Origin: Kaistella jeonii
GTDB taxonomy: Bacteria; Bacteroidota; Bacteroidia; Flavobacteriales; Weeksellaceae
DNA: 64,000 nucleotides
Direction: 5' to 3'
Assembly: GCF_000812865.1 (NCBI RefSeq)
Contig: NZ_JSYL01000012.1
Span: 1-64,000 of the forward strand
In this document: in pieces, positions 52,151 through 62,087 of the stretch
Layout of the letters: each line of letters opens with the position of its first letter
How positions within the stretch are numbered: the stretch's first letter is position 1
Translations under genes and position numbers: made by a program
Notes under the pieces: model-generated
Told to the model about the DNA's origin: nothing
Database searches by the model: none
The model's input: only the letters and a program-made list of their open reading frames with translations

Positions 52151-53605
52151 ATGATAAAAAAAATCGACGGTTACGTCATTAAAACTTTTTTCGGCCCGTT
52201 TATTTTTATTTTCAGTGTGTTGTTCTTCATATTTGTAGTTAACATCATCTGGATCAGATTGGCGCAGTTTACGGGAAAAGGTTTGAGTTACTGGGAAATC
52301 CTAAAACTCCTCTCCTATTTGTCTGCGATTGTAGTACAACTCGTTTTACCTTTGACAATCTTACTTTCTGCCATTATGACTTTCGGGGATTTTGGGGAGC
52401 GTTACGAACTCGCTGCGATGAAAGCCGCGGGAATTTCTTTGACGAGAATTATGTTGCCGCTCTTTTTTGTCACCTTTATATTCTCTCTCTTTCTCTTTTT
52501 CTTTTCAAATAACGTCATACCCGATTTTCAGCGGAAAGCAAAAAATATGCTCTATAACATTGCTGCGACGAAACCTGCACTCAATTTCACACCAGGACAA
52601 TTTATTCAGCAAATTCCGGGATACAGTGTAAAATTTGATAAAATTTTAGGAGAAAATGGCGAGAATATCGAAGGAGTTTTCATTCATAAAATGGCAAATT
52701 CCTACGAGAATCAACAATCGATCATCGCGGAGAAAGGAAAATTTGTACCTGCAGATAACCGAAATTATTTAAAACTGGTTCTTTTTAATGGCCATATTTT
52801 CGAAGATAATATCGAAAATGTAGAATACACTCAACGTATAAAACAACCCGATCAGGCGATTAAATTCGATACGATGGTTTCGCATTTTAATATTTCAGAA
52901 ATCATTAATAAAGCTTTGGAAGCAGAAAAGATCACCGATGATTATTCCTTCCAGAATTTTATTGAGCTGAACAAAACCATTCGCAAAGCAAAAGTTCAGA
53001 ACAGCACTATTCTGAATAATATTAATTCAGAACTGGTGAATCAAACCAACGGTTTTGTAAGTTATATCGACAAATCGAAGACCAAAATAGCACTTACTCC
53101 TGTACCGAAATTAGACACCCTAAAAAAACAGAAAAAGCAGGAATTTCTTTATGCAGCTTATAATAAAATTGAAAGTGTAAAACAGCTGAACACTGCTAAA
53201 GCAGAACAAATTCAGGATTTACATGCTTATTATTCAAGGATCATTATTTATCAACAGCGGATTTTTGCGTACTCCGTTACCTGTTTAATTTTCTTTTTGA
53301 TCGGTTCCAGTTTAGGCTCAATCATTAGAAAAGGTGGTTTAGGATTACCGGTTGTCATTGCGATCGTAGTATTCATCATTTTCTACGTCATCAATTTATC
53401 GGTAGAAAATATGGCCTGGTCTGGAAAAATGGATCCTTATCTCGCTGCATGGTTACCGAATCTCATTTTGTTTCCGTTCGGAGCCTGGCTCACTTACAAA
53501 GCATTAACAGATTCCCAACTGTTTGATGTTGAGAAATATAAAGCATTGTTCAAACCGCTCATTAACAGGTTTTCAAAAAATAAAGAACACGCGAGATATC
53601 GCTAG
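52151..53605 (+). CDS. LptF/LptG family lipopolysaccharide export permease
   Basis: Inner-membrane permease of the LPS transporter (YjgP/YjgQ family). The N-terminus MIKKIDGYVIKTFFGPFIFIFSVLFFIFVVN is the family signature, with three helices in the first 140 residues (RLAQFTGKGLSYWEILKLLSYLSAIVVQLVLPLTILLSAIMTFGDFGERYELAAMKAAGIS), a periplasmic beta-jellyroll (about 140-370) and three C-terminal helices. The LptF and LptG roles cannot be told apart from one copy. Length 484 aa, longer than E. coli because the middle region has a charged insertion (about 260-350). Confidence 0.9.
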   Translation: MIKKIDGYVIKTFFGPFIFIFSVLFFIFVVNIIWIRLAQFTGKGLSYWEILKLLSYLSAIVVQLVLPLTILLSAIMTFGDFGERYELAAMKAAGISLTRIMLPLFFVTFIFSLFLFFFSNNVIPDFQRKAKNMLYNIAATKPALNFTPGQFIQQIPGYSVKFDKILGENGENIEGVFIHKMANSYENQQSIIAEKGKFVPADNRNYLKLVLFNGHIFEDNIENVEYTQRIKQPDQAIKFDTMVSHFNISEIINKALEAEKITDDYSFQNFIELNKTIRKAKVQNSTILNNINSELVNQTNGFVSYIDKSKTKIALTPVPKLDTLKKQKKQEFLYAAYNKIESVKQLNTAKAEQIQDLHAYYSRIIIYQQRIFAYSVTCLIFFLIGSSLGSIIRKGGLGLPVVIAIVVFIIFYVINLSVENMAWSGKMDPYLAAWLPNLILFPFGAWLTYKALTDSQLFDVEKYKALFKPLINRFSKNKEHARYR

Positions 53606-53649
53606 ATTTTTAAACTGAAATTTAAAGGTTTCTAAAAATTCAAACAAAT

Positions 53650-53684
53650 AAAAAAGCAAAATAGATCAACTATTTTGCTTTTTT
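53650..53684. terminator. Bidirectional terminator
   Basis: Perfect 15-bp stem (53650-53664 with 53670-53684), AAGCAAAATAG type, with A and T runs, between the convergent LptF/G and glutathione peroxidase genes. Confidence 0.9.
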
Positions 53685-53739
53685 ATATCTTCTCAGTAAA
53701 ACTGATTGTGATCCCTAAGTGCTTATCTTTAAATAAAAA

Positions 53740-54309
53740 TTACTTTAAATATTTGGTGATCGATTCACTTGTAGGTTTCGTAGTACTGATAAAACTATCA
53801 ATTAATTTACCATTCTCGTCTACCAAAAACTTAGTAAAATTCCACATGATGGTCGTATTTTTTACGCCGTTTAAATTTTTCTCAGTTAAATATTTAAAGA
53901 TCGGCGCAGTGTCGGCTCCTTTCACAGAAACTTTTGCGGCCATTGGAAAAGTCACTCCAAAGTTTTTCTCGCAAAAAGCTCCGATCTCAGCATTAGTTCC
54001 CGGCTCCTGACCTCCAAAATTATTTGCTGGAAAACCCACAACAACCAATTTATCTTTATATTGATCTGCAACTTTTTCCAGATCCGCATATTGTGGCGTA
54101 AATCCACATTCTGAAGCGGTGTTTACGATCAATACTTTCTTTCCTTTGAAATCGGCAAAGTTGATTTCTTTACCGTCGAGACTTGCAACCTTGTAGTCGT
54201 ATAAGTTTTTCATTTCCTGGGGTTTATCTTTCGATACTTCTTTTTTCTGATTGGTGCAGCTTTGTAAAAAAGCGCCTATTGACAATAGAACGATGAATAA
54301 TTTTTTCAT
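53740..54309 (-). CDS. Glutathione peroxidase family lipoprotein, 189 aa
   Basis: Lipoprotein signal with lipobox FLQSC (Cys18), placing the enzyme on the outer face of a membrane. The GPx-type active site is NTASECGFTPQ with Cys68 (Cys-type, not selenocysteine), followed by GFPANNFGGQEPGT (Gln) and TIMWNFTKFLVDENG (Trp and Asn). Such Cys-GPx enzymes use thioredoxin rather than glutathione. Overlaps in role with the exported Tpx at 40766. Confidence 0.92.
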   Translation of the reverse strand: MKKLFIVLLSIGAFLQSCTNQKKEVSKDKPQEMKNLYDYKVASLDGKEINFADFKGKKVLIVNTASECGFTPQYADLEKVADQYKDKLVVVGFPANNFGGQEPGTNAEIGAFCEKNFGVTFPMAAKVSVKGADTAPIFKYLTEKNLNGVKNTTIMWNFTKFLVDENGKLIDSFISTTKPTSESITKYLK

Positions 54310-54496
54310 TGGGGAGAATTTGTAGACCGTGGGTCTTTTGTTAAGTAATTTGATGTTTAAATTTATTATTCAATTTAAAAACTAAAAAGTCATCAATAAA
54401 TAATAATTTCTAAAATGAATTTTATGTCTGAAAATAATTTTTCAGCCCCAAATTCACATCAAATTTTGCACCATTAACACCAATAATTAATTAAAT

Positions 54497-55159
54497 TTAA
54501 AATTTAAAAGTGTTCGCAGGAAAAACTTTATTGGTTTCAATTTTATTGATGATCATCAGGTAATCACTTTCTCTTTTCTGAGAAGATGATTCTAATCTAA
54601 AAGGCATTACCAAGCTTCCAACTTTCCGGTAATCGCCGTATATCAGCGTTTCTTCGCTTTTAATTTCTTTTACAAGCATATAGCTTTTCGTATCAAAATA
54701 GTAAATCGTTTTGTTCACATTTTTGGTCAGTTCTACTTTATGACAATAAGTTTCTCCAATTTTTTCTTTGCCGAGATATTGTGCATCAAATCCTTTATTT
54801 TCCCAATCGATGAAGTCGTTATCAAAACTTTCCGGGACATAATTTGGGTATTCCTGAATTTTATTAGTTGCATAATTCATCGCGTATCCTTTTTTACCAT
54901 CATAACCTTCAATTGGCGTTTCCCTTTTATTAATGGTAATCACCGTTTTAGTAAGATTAGGTCGTTGCTGATAAATTTTTATCGGATATTCATCATTGAT
55001 TCCCAAAGTTACTTTTCCCTGTAAAGTCACGGAATTTAAAAGTTTCCAGTTGGTCAGACCACCCGATAATTCTATGTTTTTGTCTATAATTTCTTTTGCA
55101 GTTTGTGCTGAAACGATGCAGCTCAACACCATTATAAATCCTAAAAATATCTTTTTCAT
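54497..55159 (-). CDS. Exported LolA/LolB-like fold hypothetical protein, 220 aa
   Basis: Signal peptide (MKKIFLGFIMVLSCIVSAQ). The mature part has a pattern of half-barrel strands (TLQGKVTLGINDEYPIKIYQQRPNLTKTVITINKRETPIEGYDGKKGYAMN ... KTIYYFDTKSYMLVKEI ... MPFRLESSSQKRESDYLMIINKIETNKVFPANTFKF), as in LolA/RseB-like periplasmic proteins. Function unknown. A TATATTTG box lies 22 nt before the start. Confidence 0.8.
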   Translation of the reverse strand: MKKIFLGFIMVLSCIVSAQTAKEIIDKNIELSGGLTNWKLLNSVTLQGKVTLGINDEYPIKIYQQRPNLTKTVITINKRETPIEGYDGKKGYAMNYATNKIQEYPNYVPESFDNDFIDWENKGFDAQYLGKEKIGETYCHKVELTKNVNKTIYYFDTKSYMLVKEIKSEETLIYGDYRKVGSLVMPFRLESSSQKRESDYLMIINKIETNKVFPANTFKF

Positions 55160-55180
55160 TAAGGCAATCTATTTATTTTT

Positions 55181-55188
55181 CAAATATA
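55181..55188 (-). promoter_or_regulatory. -7 promoter box
   Basis: TATATTTG on the minus strand (TAnnTTTG), 22 nt before the ATG at 55159. Confidence 0.6.
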
Positions 55189-55321
55189 TACTTTTATTTC
55201 TTGTCGAATTATGATCGACTTTCGAAAAACACGCATATCTACTCTGTTTTGTGATCGTGAAGATCATATTTATTATTGTTGCAAACGCTCAATCACTTTT
55301 AAATGGATAAGTCGCGCCTTA

Positions 55322-56062
55322 TCATTTCAAGGTTTGATTCTTCAAAATTTCCCGTGCTTTTTCCAGATCTTCCGGAACATCAATTCCGACGCCGACAAAA
55401 TCGGTTTCTATCATTTTGATTTTCATTCCATATTCTAAATAACGAATGCATTCTATCTTCTCTGCTATTTCTAAAGGGCTCATCGGCAACTTTGCAAAAT
55501 TAAGCAAGGCATTTTTCCTAAAAGCATAAACGCCAATATGTTTAAAATATTCTGCTTTTACTGCAGTTTCTCTCGGATACGGAATTACAGAACGGCTGAA
55601 ATAAAGGGCAAAACCTTCGTTGTCAGTAATCACTTTTACATTATTGGGATTTTCGATCTCCTCTTTTTCTTTTAATTTGATCTTTAAAGAAGTTAAAGAA
55701 ATTTTTCCTTCCACATCATCTTTAAAAACAGAAATTAACTGTCGCAAAGGTTCGGTTTTCAGAAACGGTTCGTCACCCTGTACGTTGATCACAATATCGC
55801 AATCTATATTCGAAACTGCTTCTGCGATTCGGTCGCTTCCTGTTTCATGTTGCGAAGTCATCACTGCATTTCCACCAATCTCTATAATTTCATTAAAAAT
55901 AATTTCAGAATCTGTGGCCACAAAAACATCATCAAAAAGACCAGTTTCTACTACATTTTCATAGGTGGTTGCAATCACCGTTTTGTCCCCCAAAATCTGC
56001 ATCAGTTTTCCGGGAAAACGGCTGGCTTCGTAACGCGCTGGAATAACGGCAATGATCTTCAT
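55322..56062 (-). CDS. kdsB: 3-deoxy-manno-octulosonate cytidylyltransferase
   Basis: Activates Kdo as CMP-Kdo for lipopolysaccharide. The family start [22 protein letters not shown] (about 3-24) carries the nucleotide-binding Arg/Lys. The VATDSE and [14 protein letters not shown] (about 91-104) motifs and [11 protein letters not shown] complete the active site. The length of 246 aa is standard. It starts four nt after the aminotransferase gene stop and is probably co-transcribed. Confidence 0.95.
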   Translation of the reverse strand: MKIIAVIPARYEASRFPGKLMQILGDKTVIATTYENVVETGLFDDVFVATDSEIIFNEIIEIGGNAVMTSQHETGSDRIAEAVSNIDCDIVINVQGDEPFLKTEPLRQLISVFKDDVEGKISLTSLKIKLKEKEEIENPNNVKVITDNEGFALYFSRSVIPYPRETAVKAEYFKHIGVYAFRKNALLNFAKLPMSPLEIAEKIECIRYLEYGMKIKMIETDFVGVGIDVPEDLEKAREILKNQTLK

Positions 56063-56066
56063 TAAA

Positions 56067-57320
56067 TTATTTTAATTGCGATAAAGCGTTTTCTAGTCGT
56101 GGCAACATTTTCTCTATTTCATTTAATGATAATCCACCTGCAGAAGCTCTAAACCAAGGCATTTCTGCTGAATTCCCAAAGGCTGAAAACGGAACTAAAG
56201 CTACTCCCGCTTCATCAATCAAGTAGAAAACTAAATCGGACGAATTTGTAATCTTTGTTCCATCAGGTTTTGATTTTCCGATATAATTGAGTTCTATTGT
56301 CAAATATAAAGCGCCCATTGGTTTGATGCTTTCAACGAGAAATCCACGAGATCTCATATCCTGAATTCCGTTGTGAAGGGTTTGTAAACTTTTTGAAATC
56401 TTTCCTTTAAAATCATCAACAAAATGGTCGACATTTTCAGTTTCATTCAAGAAAATACTCACCGCTTCCTGTTCAGGTTTTGGCGCCCAAGCTCCAACAT
56501 GCGTAAGAAGTGCCTTCATCTTATCGATGATTTCGGCGGGGCCAAAACTCCAGCCTACGCGAACTCCTGTCGCAGCAAAACATTTGGAAATACCATCAAT
56601 AAATACCGTATATTTGTTTAGCTCAGGAAAAAGAGAAACAGGATTGAAATGTTCATCCTCAAAAGTAAGCATCGCGTAAATCTGATCGTACATTAAATAA
56701 AGGGGCTTTTCGTTTTCGCCTCTTCTTTTATTTTCTTCCAGAACCAACTCACAGATTTCCGAAAGCTGGTCTTTCGTAAACATGGTTCCAGTCGGATTGA
56801 GAGGTGAACATAAAGCCAGTAAAACAGCACCTTCCAAATGAGGTTTTAAGTCTGCTGCAGTGGGCAAAAAATTATTTTCCTGCGAAGTCTCCACTTCAAT
56901 TTTATTCGCGTTGGTCAGGTACGCATAATGGTTGTTATTCCAGGAGGGGATCGGATAAACCACTCTGTCACCATCATCAACAATTGTTTTGAAAGTGGCA
57001 TAAATTAATGGTCTGGAACCGCCCGCAACTAAAATTTCATTTTCATTATAATCGAGATTCCAGCGATTTTTTAAATCTTTTGAAATGGATTTTCTTAATG
57101 ATAACAATCCGTTTGCAGGTGGATAATTGGTTAAATTATTCTGATAAGCTTTGTTGATTTCTTCTTTTAGTCGAGCAGGAATCGGATAAATATCAGCGTT
57201 CAAATCTCCAATCGTAAGATTCGCGATTTCTGCACCTTGCGCCTTCAGATCATTTACCTGATTTCCGATTTTAATAATTTCTGAACCGATTAAATTTTCG
57301 GCGAGTTTTGATACTTTCAT
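56067..57320 (-). CDS. Pyridoxal-phosphate aminotransferase, class I/II, 417 aa
   Basis: Fold type I aminotransferase. PLP-binding residues are visible: SPLNPTG (Asn), [11 protein letters not shown] (Asp and Tyr), and [21 protein letters not shown] (the internal aldimine Lys in SK, about 242-249). The C-terminus [13 protein letters not shown] contains the substrate-carboxylate Arg. The amino acid specificity cannot be read from the sequence. A TACATTTG box lies at 57373-57380. kdsB follows four bases later. Confidence 0.92.
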   Translation of the reverse strand: MKVSKLAENLIGSEIIKIGNQVNDLKAQGAEIANLTIGDLNADIYPIPARLKEEINKAYQNNLTNYPPANGLLSLRKSISKDLKNRWNLDYNENEILVAGGSRPLIYATFKTIVDDGDRVVYPIPSWNNNHYAYLTNANKIEVETSQENNFLPTAADLKPHLEGAVLLALCSPLNPTGTMFTKDQLSEICELVLEENKRRGENEKPLYLMYDQIYAMLTFEDEHFNPVSLFPELNKYTVFIDGISKCFAATGVRVGWSFGPAEIIDKMKALLTHVGAWAPKPEQEAVSIFLNETENVDHFVDDFKGKISKSLQTLHNGIQDMRSRGFLVESIKPMGALYLTIELNYIGKSKPDGTKITNSSDLVFYLIDEAGVALVPFSAFGNSAEMPWFRASAGGLSLNEIEKMLPRLENALSQLK

Positions 57321-57637
57321 AGTTAATTTTTAGTAAGAAAATACAGGATTGAATCAACATTCTTATCCTTCTCAAATGTACAAATTTTAAATAATTTTAA
57401 AGAGCGAAAATACAAATTGGAAGACTGAAAACCGCATTTTTAATCTTAAAAAAAGTTAAATAATGATCTTTCAAATGAAAAAATATTTGCTTTAATCTAC
57501 TGGAATAATCATTCAACAAAAAGAATTTTGCGAATTTAATGTACCCAATTTGTTTCGTAGTGCAGACTCCTTTACAAAATGAAATAAAATACCTATATTT
57601 AAATCGCTAACCAAACATTCATTAAAAAGAGAAAAAC
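57321..57637. other. Divergent promoter region
   Basis: Gene-free, AT-rich. On the minus strand TACATTTG at 57373-57380 serves the aminotransferase. On the plus strand TATATTTA at 57594-57601 is a candidate for the 57638 gene. Nothing else recognised. Confidence 0.5.
57373..57380 (-). promoter_or_regulatory. -7 promoter box of the aminotransferase-kdsB pair
   Basis: TACATTTG on the minus strand (TAnnTTTG), 53 nt before the ATG. Confidence 0.6.
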
Positions 57638-58462
57638 ATGATTGAAAACCAGAATCCCGAAGAAATTGTTTCCAGCCCTCCTGCGAAAAAAAAATCTAAA
57701 AAAGGATGGATCATAGGAGCTGTTGTTGTTATCGCACTCATAGCAATCGGACTGTTTCTAAAAAATAAATCTTCAGAGACTAATGCCGATGGTACTTATC
57801 CTCAGGTTGAAGCGTTATTTTCTGCTCCTGCCTACGACAAAATACCCCAGGATTACAAAGTATACATCTATAATTATCTGTCGAATAGCGGATATCTGGA
57901 CGGGACTTACTTTATGACAAAAATTCCAGATCGTGCTAAAAGAGTTTTTGCTTTTGGAGATTTCACTGATGATGGAAAGGAAAATAGCGATCTAGCAATT
58001 ATTTTGGAGAAAAATGATTTCAAAAGTTCAAAATTGGTTGTATTTAATGATAAGGGAGAACTTCTTTTTGTAGAGGATTATGATTATGACCTGCCAGTGA
58101 TTAATTCTTTCAATACGGGCGCTAAAATTTTCTTGCAGGAAAATAAGTTAATTCCGGCACCTGTCAGTGGTTTAATTATTCAAAAGGAATCCAGTAAATA
58201 TGTAGTTCTTTACGATAAGAAATCAAAAAAGTTCAGCTCTTATTATCAATATACAGATGATGACAGTCGTGTGGCGGATGAAGAATATGATGAAGGCGGT
58301 GAATATACAGAGTCTGAGGGAGAGACTGAAATAAGTACGCCAGCTGTAGAAGTTCAGAAACCAAAAACTGAAGTGATCGAAAAAAAATCACCATCTGTAG
58401 AAACCGAAAAATCATCTGTCCCAGAGGTTAAAGTAGAAGTAAAGGACGAAATATCGCTTTAG
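57638..58462 (+). CDS. Single-pass membrane hypothetical protein, 274 aa
   Basis: A short cytoplasmic N-terminus with a Lys cluster (PPAKKKSKKGW), one membrane helix (IIGAVVVIALIAIGLFL, about 25-41), and an extracytoplasmic domain (about 50-205) that ends in an acidic, Pro/Glu/Ser-rich tail (PKTEVIEKKSPSVETEKSSVPEVKVEVKDEISL). The FGDFTDDGKENSDLAIILE segment resembles FG-GAP-like calcium-binding rungs. Function unknown. Confidence 0.78.
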   Translation: MIENQNPEEIVSSPPAKKKSKKGWIIGAVVVIALIAIGLFLKNKSSETNADGTYPQVEALFSAPAYDKIPQDYKVYIYNYLSNSGYLDGTYFMTKIPDRAKRVFAFGDFTDDGKENSDLAIILEKNDFKSSKLVVFNDKGELLFVEDYDYDLPVINSFNTGAKIFLQENKLIPAPVSGLIIQKESSKYVVLYDKKSKKFSSYYQYTDDDSRVADEEYDEGGEYTESEGETEISTPAVEVQKPKTEVIEKKSPSVETEKSSVPEVKVEVKDEISL

Positions 58463-58484
58463 AGTTTCGGTAAATTTTAAAATT

Positions 58485-58518
58485 AAAAAAAAGTTTCACG
58501 ATATGTGAAACTTTTTTA
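58485..58518. terminator. Bidirectional terminator
   Basis: AAGTTTCAC-GATAT-GTGAAACTT stem with long A and T runs, between convergent hypothetical genes. Confidence 0.85.
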
Positions 58519-58520
58519 TT

Positions 58521-59021
58521 TTAAAAATCTAATCCGCCGTCTTCTTCTAATTTTAGTAAACTATTTTCCTGAAGGTAGAATAAACTTTCTTTGCGGGTTT
58601 TAATAATCCCTTTGATCCTTGTTCTTTTCTGAGTGGCTAAATTGGTGATCAGAATTCCGGTCTGCATTGATTCATCTTCCGAAAAATAAGTGGAATAAAC
58701 TAAATACTGAAATCCGTTTTGAGTAAAAGCCATATTTGCGATTTCCTGTCCAGAATTTGCTTTACCACCGCCTCTCATATAATAATTGTAAGAGAATAAC
58801 TTCCAACTGTCGGCATTTCTTTCTGTTGGAAATTCTAATTCGATCTTATTTTTTTTCCCAAAACGATACTGAATATATTGATTGTTTTTCTCTTTAACCA
58901 AAACCATTTTCTTCCTGTCTTTTGTTTCAAAAGAATACAGAGTTATTTCATTAGGCCGCAAATATTGAGAAAATAAATTCAGTGGCAGAAGGTAAATAAG
59001 AATAAAGACGAGGCATTTCAC
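58521..59021 (-). CDS. Exported hypothetical protein, 166 aa
   Basis: Signal peptide (MKCLVFILIYLLPLNLFSQ), then a small domain with repeated short beta strands (YLRPNEITLYSFETKDRKKMVLVKEKNNQYIQYRFGKKNKIELEFP ... TGILITNLATQKRTRIKGI). No catalytic motif or lipobox. Function unknown. Confidence 0.72.
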   Translation of the reverse strand: MKCLVFILIYLLPLNLFSQYLRPNEITLYSFETKDRKKMVLVKEKNNQYIQYRFGKKNKIELEFPTERNADSWKLFSYNYYMRGGGKANSGQEIANMAFTQNGFQYLVYSTYFSEDESMQTGILITNLATQKRTRIKGIIKTRKESLFYLQENSLLKLEEDGGLDF

Positions 59022-59055
59022 AAAGACAATTTTTTTAATTTATGACTAATTTTAA

Positions 59056-59087
59056 AAGGCAAAAGATAAAAATCCTCTGCCTTTTTT
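59056..59087 (-). terminator. Terminator of the phospho-sugar mutase gene
   Basis: AAAGGCA...TGCCTTT stem with flanking runs. Confidence 0.55.
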
Positions 59088-59106
59088 CCCTATAAAAACG
59101 TTGCTG

Positions 59107-60819
59107 TTATAGTTTCAGGTCCGCTTTAATTCTCTGTATTTTATCTTCCGCTTCAATTAATTTCTTTTCGAAATCATCTTCAGAAATAACAGTATCCTTC
59201 ACAGAAACATAGAATTTAATCTTCGGTTCTGTTCCGGAAGGACGAATACAAACCTTCGTTCCATCTTCGGTATAATAACTCAAAACATTAGATTTTGGAA
59301 TATCATCCATCACCGATTTTTGATTATCAGCTAAGTTTAAAGAGGTTTGTTCCTGAAAATCTTTGATTTCAATCACCTTCGAACCTGCCAATTCTTTCAC
59401 TGGATTATTTCTGAAATCGCTCATCATCTGATTGATTTCTGCAGCTCCTGTTCTTCCCTTTTTCACCACATTGACCAAACCTTCATAATACATTCCCAAA
59501 TCTTCATAGATTTCGATCATGTACTGATACATTGTTTTTCCTTGCGCTTTACAAACTGCTGCAATTTCACAAGCCAATAAAATTGAACCACAAGAATCTT
59601 TATCGCGAACGAAATCTCCGGTCATAAAACCGAAACTTTCTTCACCACCACAAACAAATTTTTCTTTTCCTTCAAAATCGCGGATCATTTTACCAATCCA
59701 TTTGAAACCGGTGAGACCAACTTTACAATCAACACCAAATTTCTTCGCGATATCATAGAAAATATCTGAAGTCACAATCGTAGAACCGATAAATTCTTTT
59801 CCAGTGATTCTACCCGCTTTTTGCCATTGATCCAAAATATAATAGGTCAGAATCGTGTTGCACTGATTTCCATTTAAAAGTTGTAATTCTCCTTCTAAAT
59901 TCCGCACTGCAATTCCCAATCGATCTCCGTCTGGATCTGTTCCGATGACAATATCACCATTAGTAATTCTTGCTAAATCGAGTGCCATTTCTAAAGCTGC
60001 AGGTTCTTCCGGATTTGGAGATTCTACGGTTGGAAAATTCCCGCTCGGAATCATTTGTTCCCGCACCAAAACCACTTTTTTGAAACCAGCTTTTTCCAAA
60101 GCTTGAGGAACCGTGGTATAAGTCGTACCGTGAATGGAAGTGAAAACGATATTTAAATTATCTCTGCCAATATCCTGATATAGGGAATTTTTCATGCAAG
60201 CATCGATATAAACCTGATCCTGCTCCTCTCCAATCCATTCAATTAAATCGTCGTTTCCATTGAATTTAATTTCATCAAATTTCACAGAATGTACTTCTTT
60301 AATAATCGCACCGTCTTGTGGCGGAACGATTTGCGCACCGTCATTCCAGTACACCTTGTAACCATTATATTCAGGCGGATTATGAGAAGCCGTTAAAACA
60401 ATTCCGGCGTTGCATTTTTTATCACGAACCGTGAAGGAAAGTTCCGGCGTTGGACGGTGTTGCTTAAATAACAAAACTTTAATTCCGTTTGCAGTCAAAA
60501 CATCGGCACACATTTTCCCAAATTCCTTCGAATTATGTCGGACATCGTATGCAATCGCAACTTTCATTTCTTCGCCAGGAAATTGAGAATGAAGATAATT
60601 CGCTAAACCCTGAGTCGCTTGTCCAAGTGTATATTTGTTAAGCCGATTGGTCCCAACACCCATAATACCACGCATTCCGCCAGTTCCGAATTCCAGTTCC
60701 TTATAAAAAGAATCTTCAAGTTCATCGGAACCGGTATCAATCCAGTTTTGAACGGTATTTTTTGTCTCCTGATCGAAAGAATCTGTTAACCAGAGTTTTG
60801 CTTTTTCTAAAGTAGTCAT
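59107..60819 (-). CDS. Phospho-sugar mutase (phosphoglucomutase/phosphomannomutase family), 570 aa
   Basis: Alpha-D-phosphohexomutase superfamily, interconverting sugar-1- and sugar-6-phosphates. The phosphoserine loop is TASHNPPEYNGYKVYW with Ser145. The Mg2+ loop is GTDPDGDRLGI (about 289-299), the sugar-binding loop GGEESFGFM (about 390-398), and the phosphate-binding loop RPSGTEPKIKFY near the C-terminus. The length fits the PgcA/PGM2 branch, whose members act on glucose or on pentose phosphates. Confidence 0.93.
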   Translation of the reverse strand: MTTLEKAKLWLTDSFDQETKNTVQNWIDTGSDELEDSFYKELEFGTGGMRGIMGVGTNRLNKYTLGQATQGLANYLHSQFPGEEMKVAIAYDVRHNSKEFGKMCADVLTANGIKVLLFKQHRPTPELSFTVRDKKCNAGIVLTASHNPPEYNGYKVYWNDGAQIVPPQDGAIIKEVHSVKFDEIKFNGNDDLIEWIGEEQDQVYIDACMKNSLYQDIGRDNLNIVFTSIHGTTYTTVPQALEKAGFKKVVLVREQMIPSGNFPTVESPNPEEPAALEMALDLARITNGDIVIGTDPDGDRLGIAVRNLEGELQLLNGNQCNTILTYYILDQWQKAGRITGKEFIGSTIVTSDIFYDIAKKFGVDCKVGLTGFKWIGKMIRDFEGKEKFVCGGEESFGFMTGDFVRDKDSCGSILLACEIAAVCKAQGKTMYQYMIEIYEDLGMYYEGLVNVVKKGRTGAAEINQMMSDFRNNPVKELAGSKVIEIKDFQEQTSLNLADNQKSVMDDIPKSNVLSYYTEDGTKVCIRPSGTEPKIKFYVSVKDTVISEDDFEKKLIEAEDKIQRIKADLKL

Positions 60820-60968
60820 ATTTTTTAAGTTTGGAAGATGGAAGCGGGAGGATGGAAGTTTTAAAAACCTCTAAAATTTCGTTTCCAATCTTGTTATACA
60901 TTTATTTTATTGGGAATTCAGAAGCAGAAAGTTTTGTAACAATATTTTTCCGAACTAAATTCTATTTT

Positions 60969-61319
60969 TTATAATTGATTTCTAAAGGCGATCATTTGAT
61001 TCATTAAATCAAAACTGTCTTTATATAATTTATTAAATTTTTCTTCATCTAAATAATCTCTTCTTTTTGCCTTATATAAGCAAGTTACAACTTCCGCTAG
61101 TGAGCGTATAGAATAACCAAGAAATTTACGAAATTCTGCTGGAGATTGCAATATAGATCCTTCAGAGATATTCAAAGCAATGGAATCTACAGCTCTGCTA
61201 ACTTGGGAAGACAAATTATAAATTTCTTTTTTTGGAAAATTATCAGACAAACTTTGAATTTCTTCTCCAAAATCCATTGCCTTTTGCCAAATAATTAATT
61301 TCTCAAATTTGAAACTCAT
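60969..61319 (-). CDS. Four-helix bundle protein (S23/23S rRNA IVS-type), 116 aa
   Basis: The family hallmark is FEKLIIWQKAMDFGEEIQSLSDNFPKKEIYNLSSQVSRAVDSIALNISEGS, then EFRKFLGYSIRSLAEVVTCLYKAKRRDYLDEEKFNKLYKD. These proteins were first found in intervening sequences of 23S rRNA but are common as free genes, as here. A nucleic-acid-binding role is presumed, not shown. Confidence 0.88.
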   Translation of the reverse strand: MSFKFEKLIIWQKAMDFGEEIQSLSDNFPKKEIYNLSSQVSRAVDSIALNISEGSILQSPAEFRKFLGYSIRSLAEVVTCLYKAKRRDYLDEEKFNKLYKDSFDLMNQMIAFRNQL

Positions 61320-61371
61320 ATTGAATTCTTATCAATTAACTTCCTCCTACTTCCAGCTTCACATCTTCCCT

Positions 61372-62073
61372 CTATTCTAATTTCTTATTTTCGACGGTTG
61401 CCTCTTTTTCTATCTTAAAGGCACGAATCGGATCGTTGTAATAAACAAATTTAGAAGTATTTTTTATATTTCCTTTGATGGAATCCTTAACATTTACTTC
61501 CGTATAATTTTCGTTTTTGGAATCAATCATTAAATCATCAATTTTCCAGTACGGAGCTATTAAACTGGCAGTGTCAGCAATTTTAATGCTTGCACTTTTT
61601 GAGCTTCCTAACAGATTCGCACGACTTTTATCGGTCATTTGTAGTTCTGTTCTTCTCGTATTTACTGATCCAATAAATTTAGCATTTTTTTTCAGATTCA
61701 ATTTAAAGTTATCGGTTTTAATTTCACTGGAAATATTCATTTCTACACTGTCCGAAATGGATAATTGCTCTAAATTATATTTTGAATAAATAGTGACGTT
61801 ATAAAAATCAACACCTTTGCTTTCTCTTTTTTCCGTAATGCTCAACGTTTTATCTTTCACTGAAATTTTAAGATTATCAGCAATATTTTTATAAGTTTCT
61901 ATATTGATGAAACTGCTGTCACTTTTAACATAAAACGCACGGAATTTCCCATGAAGATTGAGATTGACGAAATCTTCAACTTTGATATCTTTACTTTCAA
62001 TTTTACCTTTAGGAGAAATTTTTCCGCAGGAAAAAAGCGTGAAAATTGCGACTAAATAAAATAAATTTTTCAT
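61372..62073 (-). CDS. DUF2807 (GIN/head) domain lipoprotein, 233 aa
   Basis: Lipoprotein with signal MKNLFYLVAIFTLFSC (Cys16). The body is a repetitive beta-helix-like auto-adhesin domain (DUF2807): VEDFVNLNLHGKFRAFYVKSDSS, TIYSKYNLEQLSISDSVEMNISSEI, KKNAKFIGSVNTRRTELQMTDKSRANLLGSSKSASIKIADTASL. An ATG at 62088 makes TAATG coupling with the glycosyltransferase gene (one base shared), adding five residues (MYWKT). Function unknown; both starts are possible. Confidence 0.85.
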   Translation of the reverse strand: MKNLFYLVAIFTLFSCGKISPKGKIESKDIKVEDFVNLNLHGKFRAFYVKSDSSFINIETYKNIADNLKISVKDKTLSITEKRESKGVDFYNVTIYSKYNLEQLSISDSVEMNISSEIKTDNFKLNLKKNAKFIGSVNTRRTELQMTDKSRANLLGSSKSASIKIADTASLIAPYWKIDDLMIDSKNENYTEVNVKDSIKGNIKNTSKFVYYNDPIRAFKIEKEATVENKKLE

Positions 62074-62087
62074 TGTTTTCCAGTACA

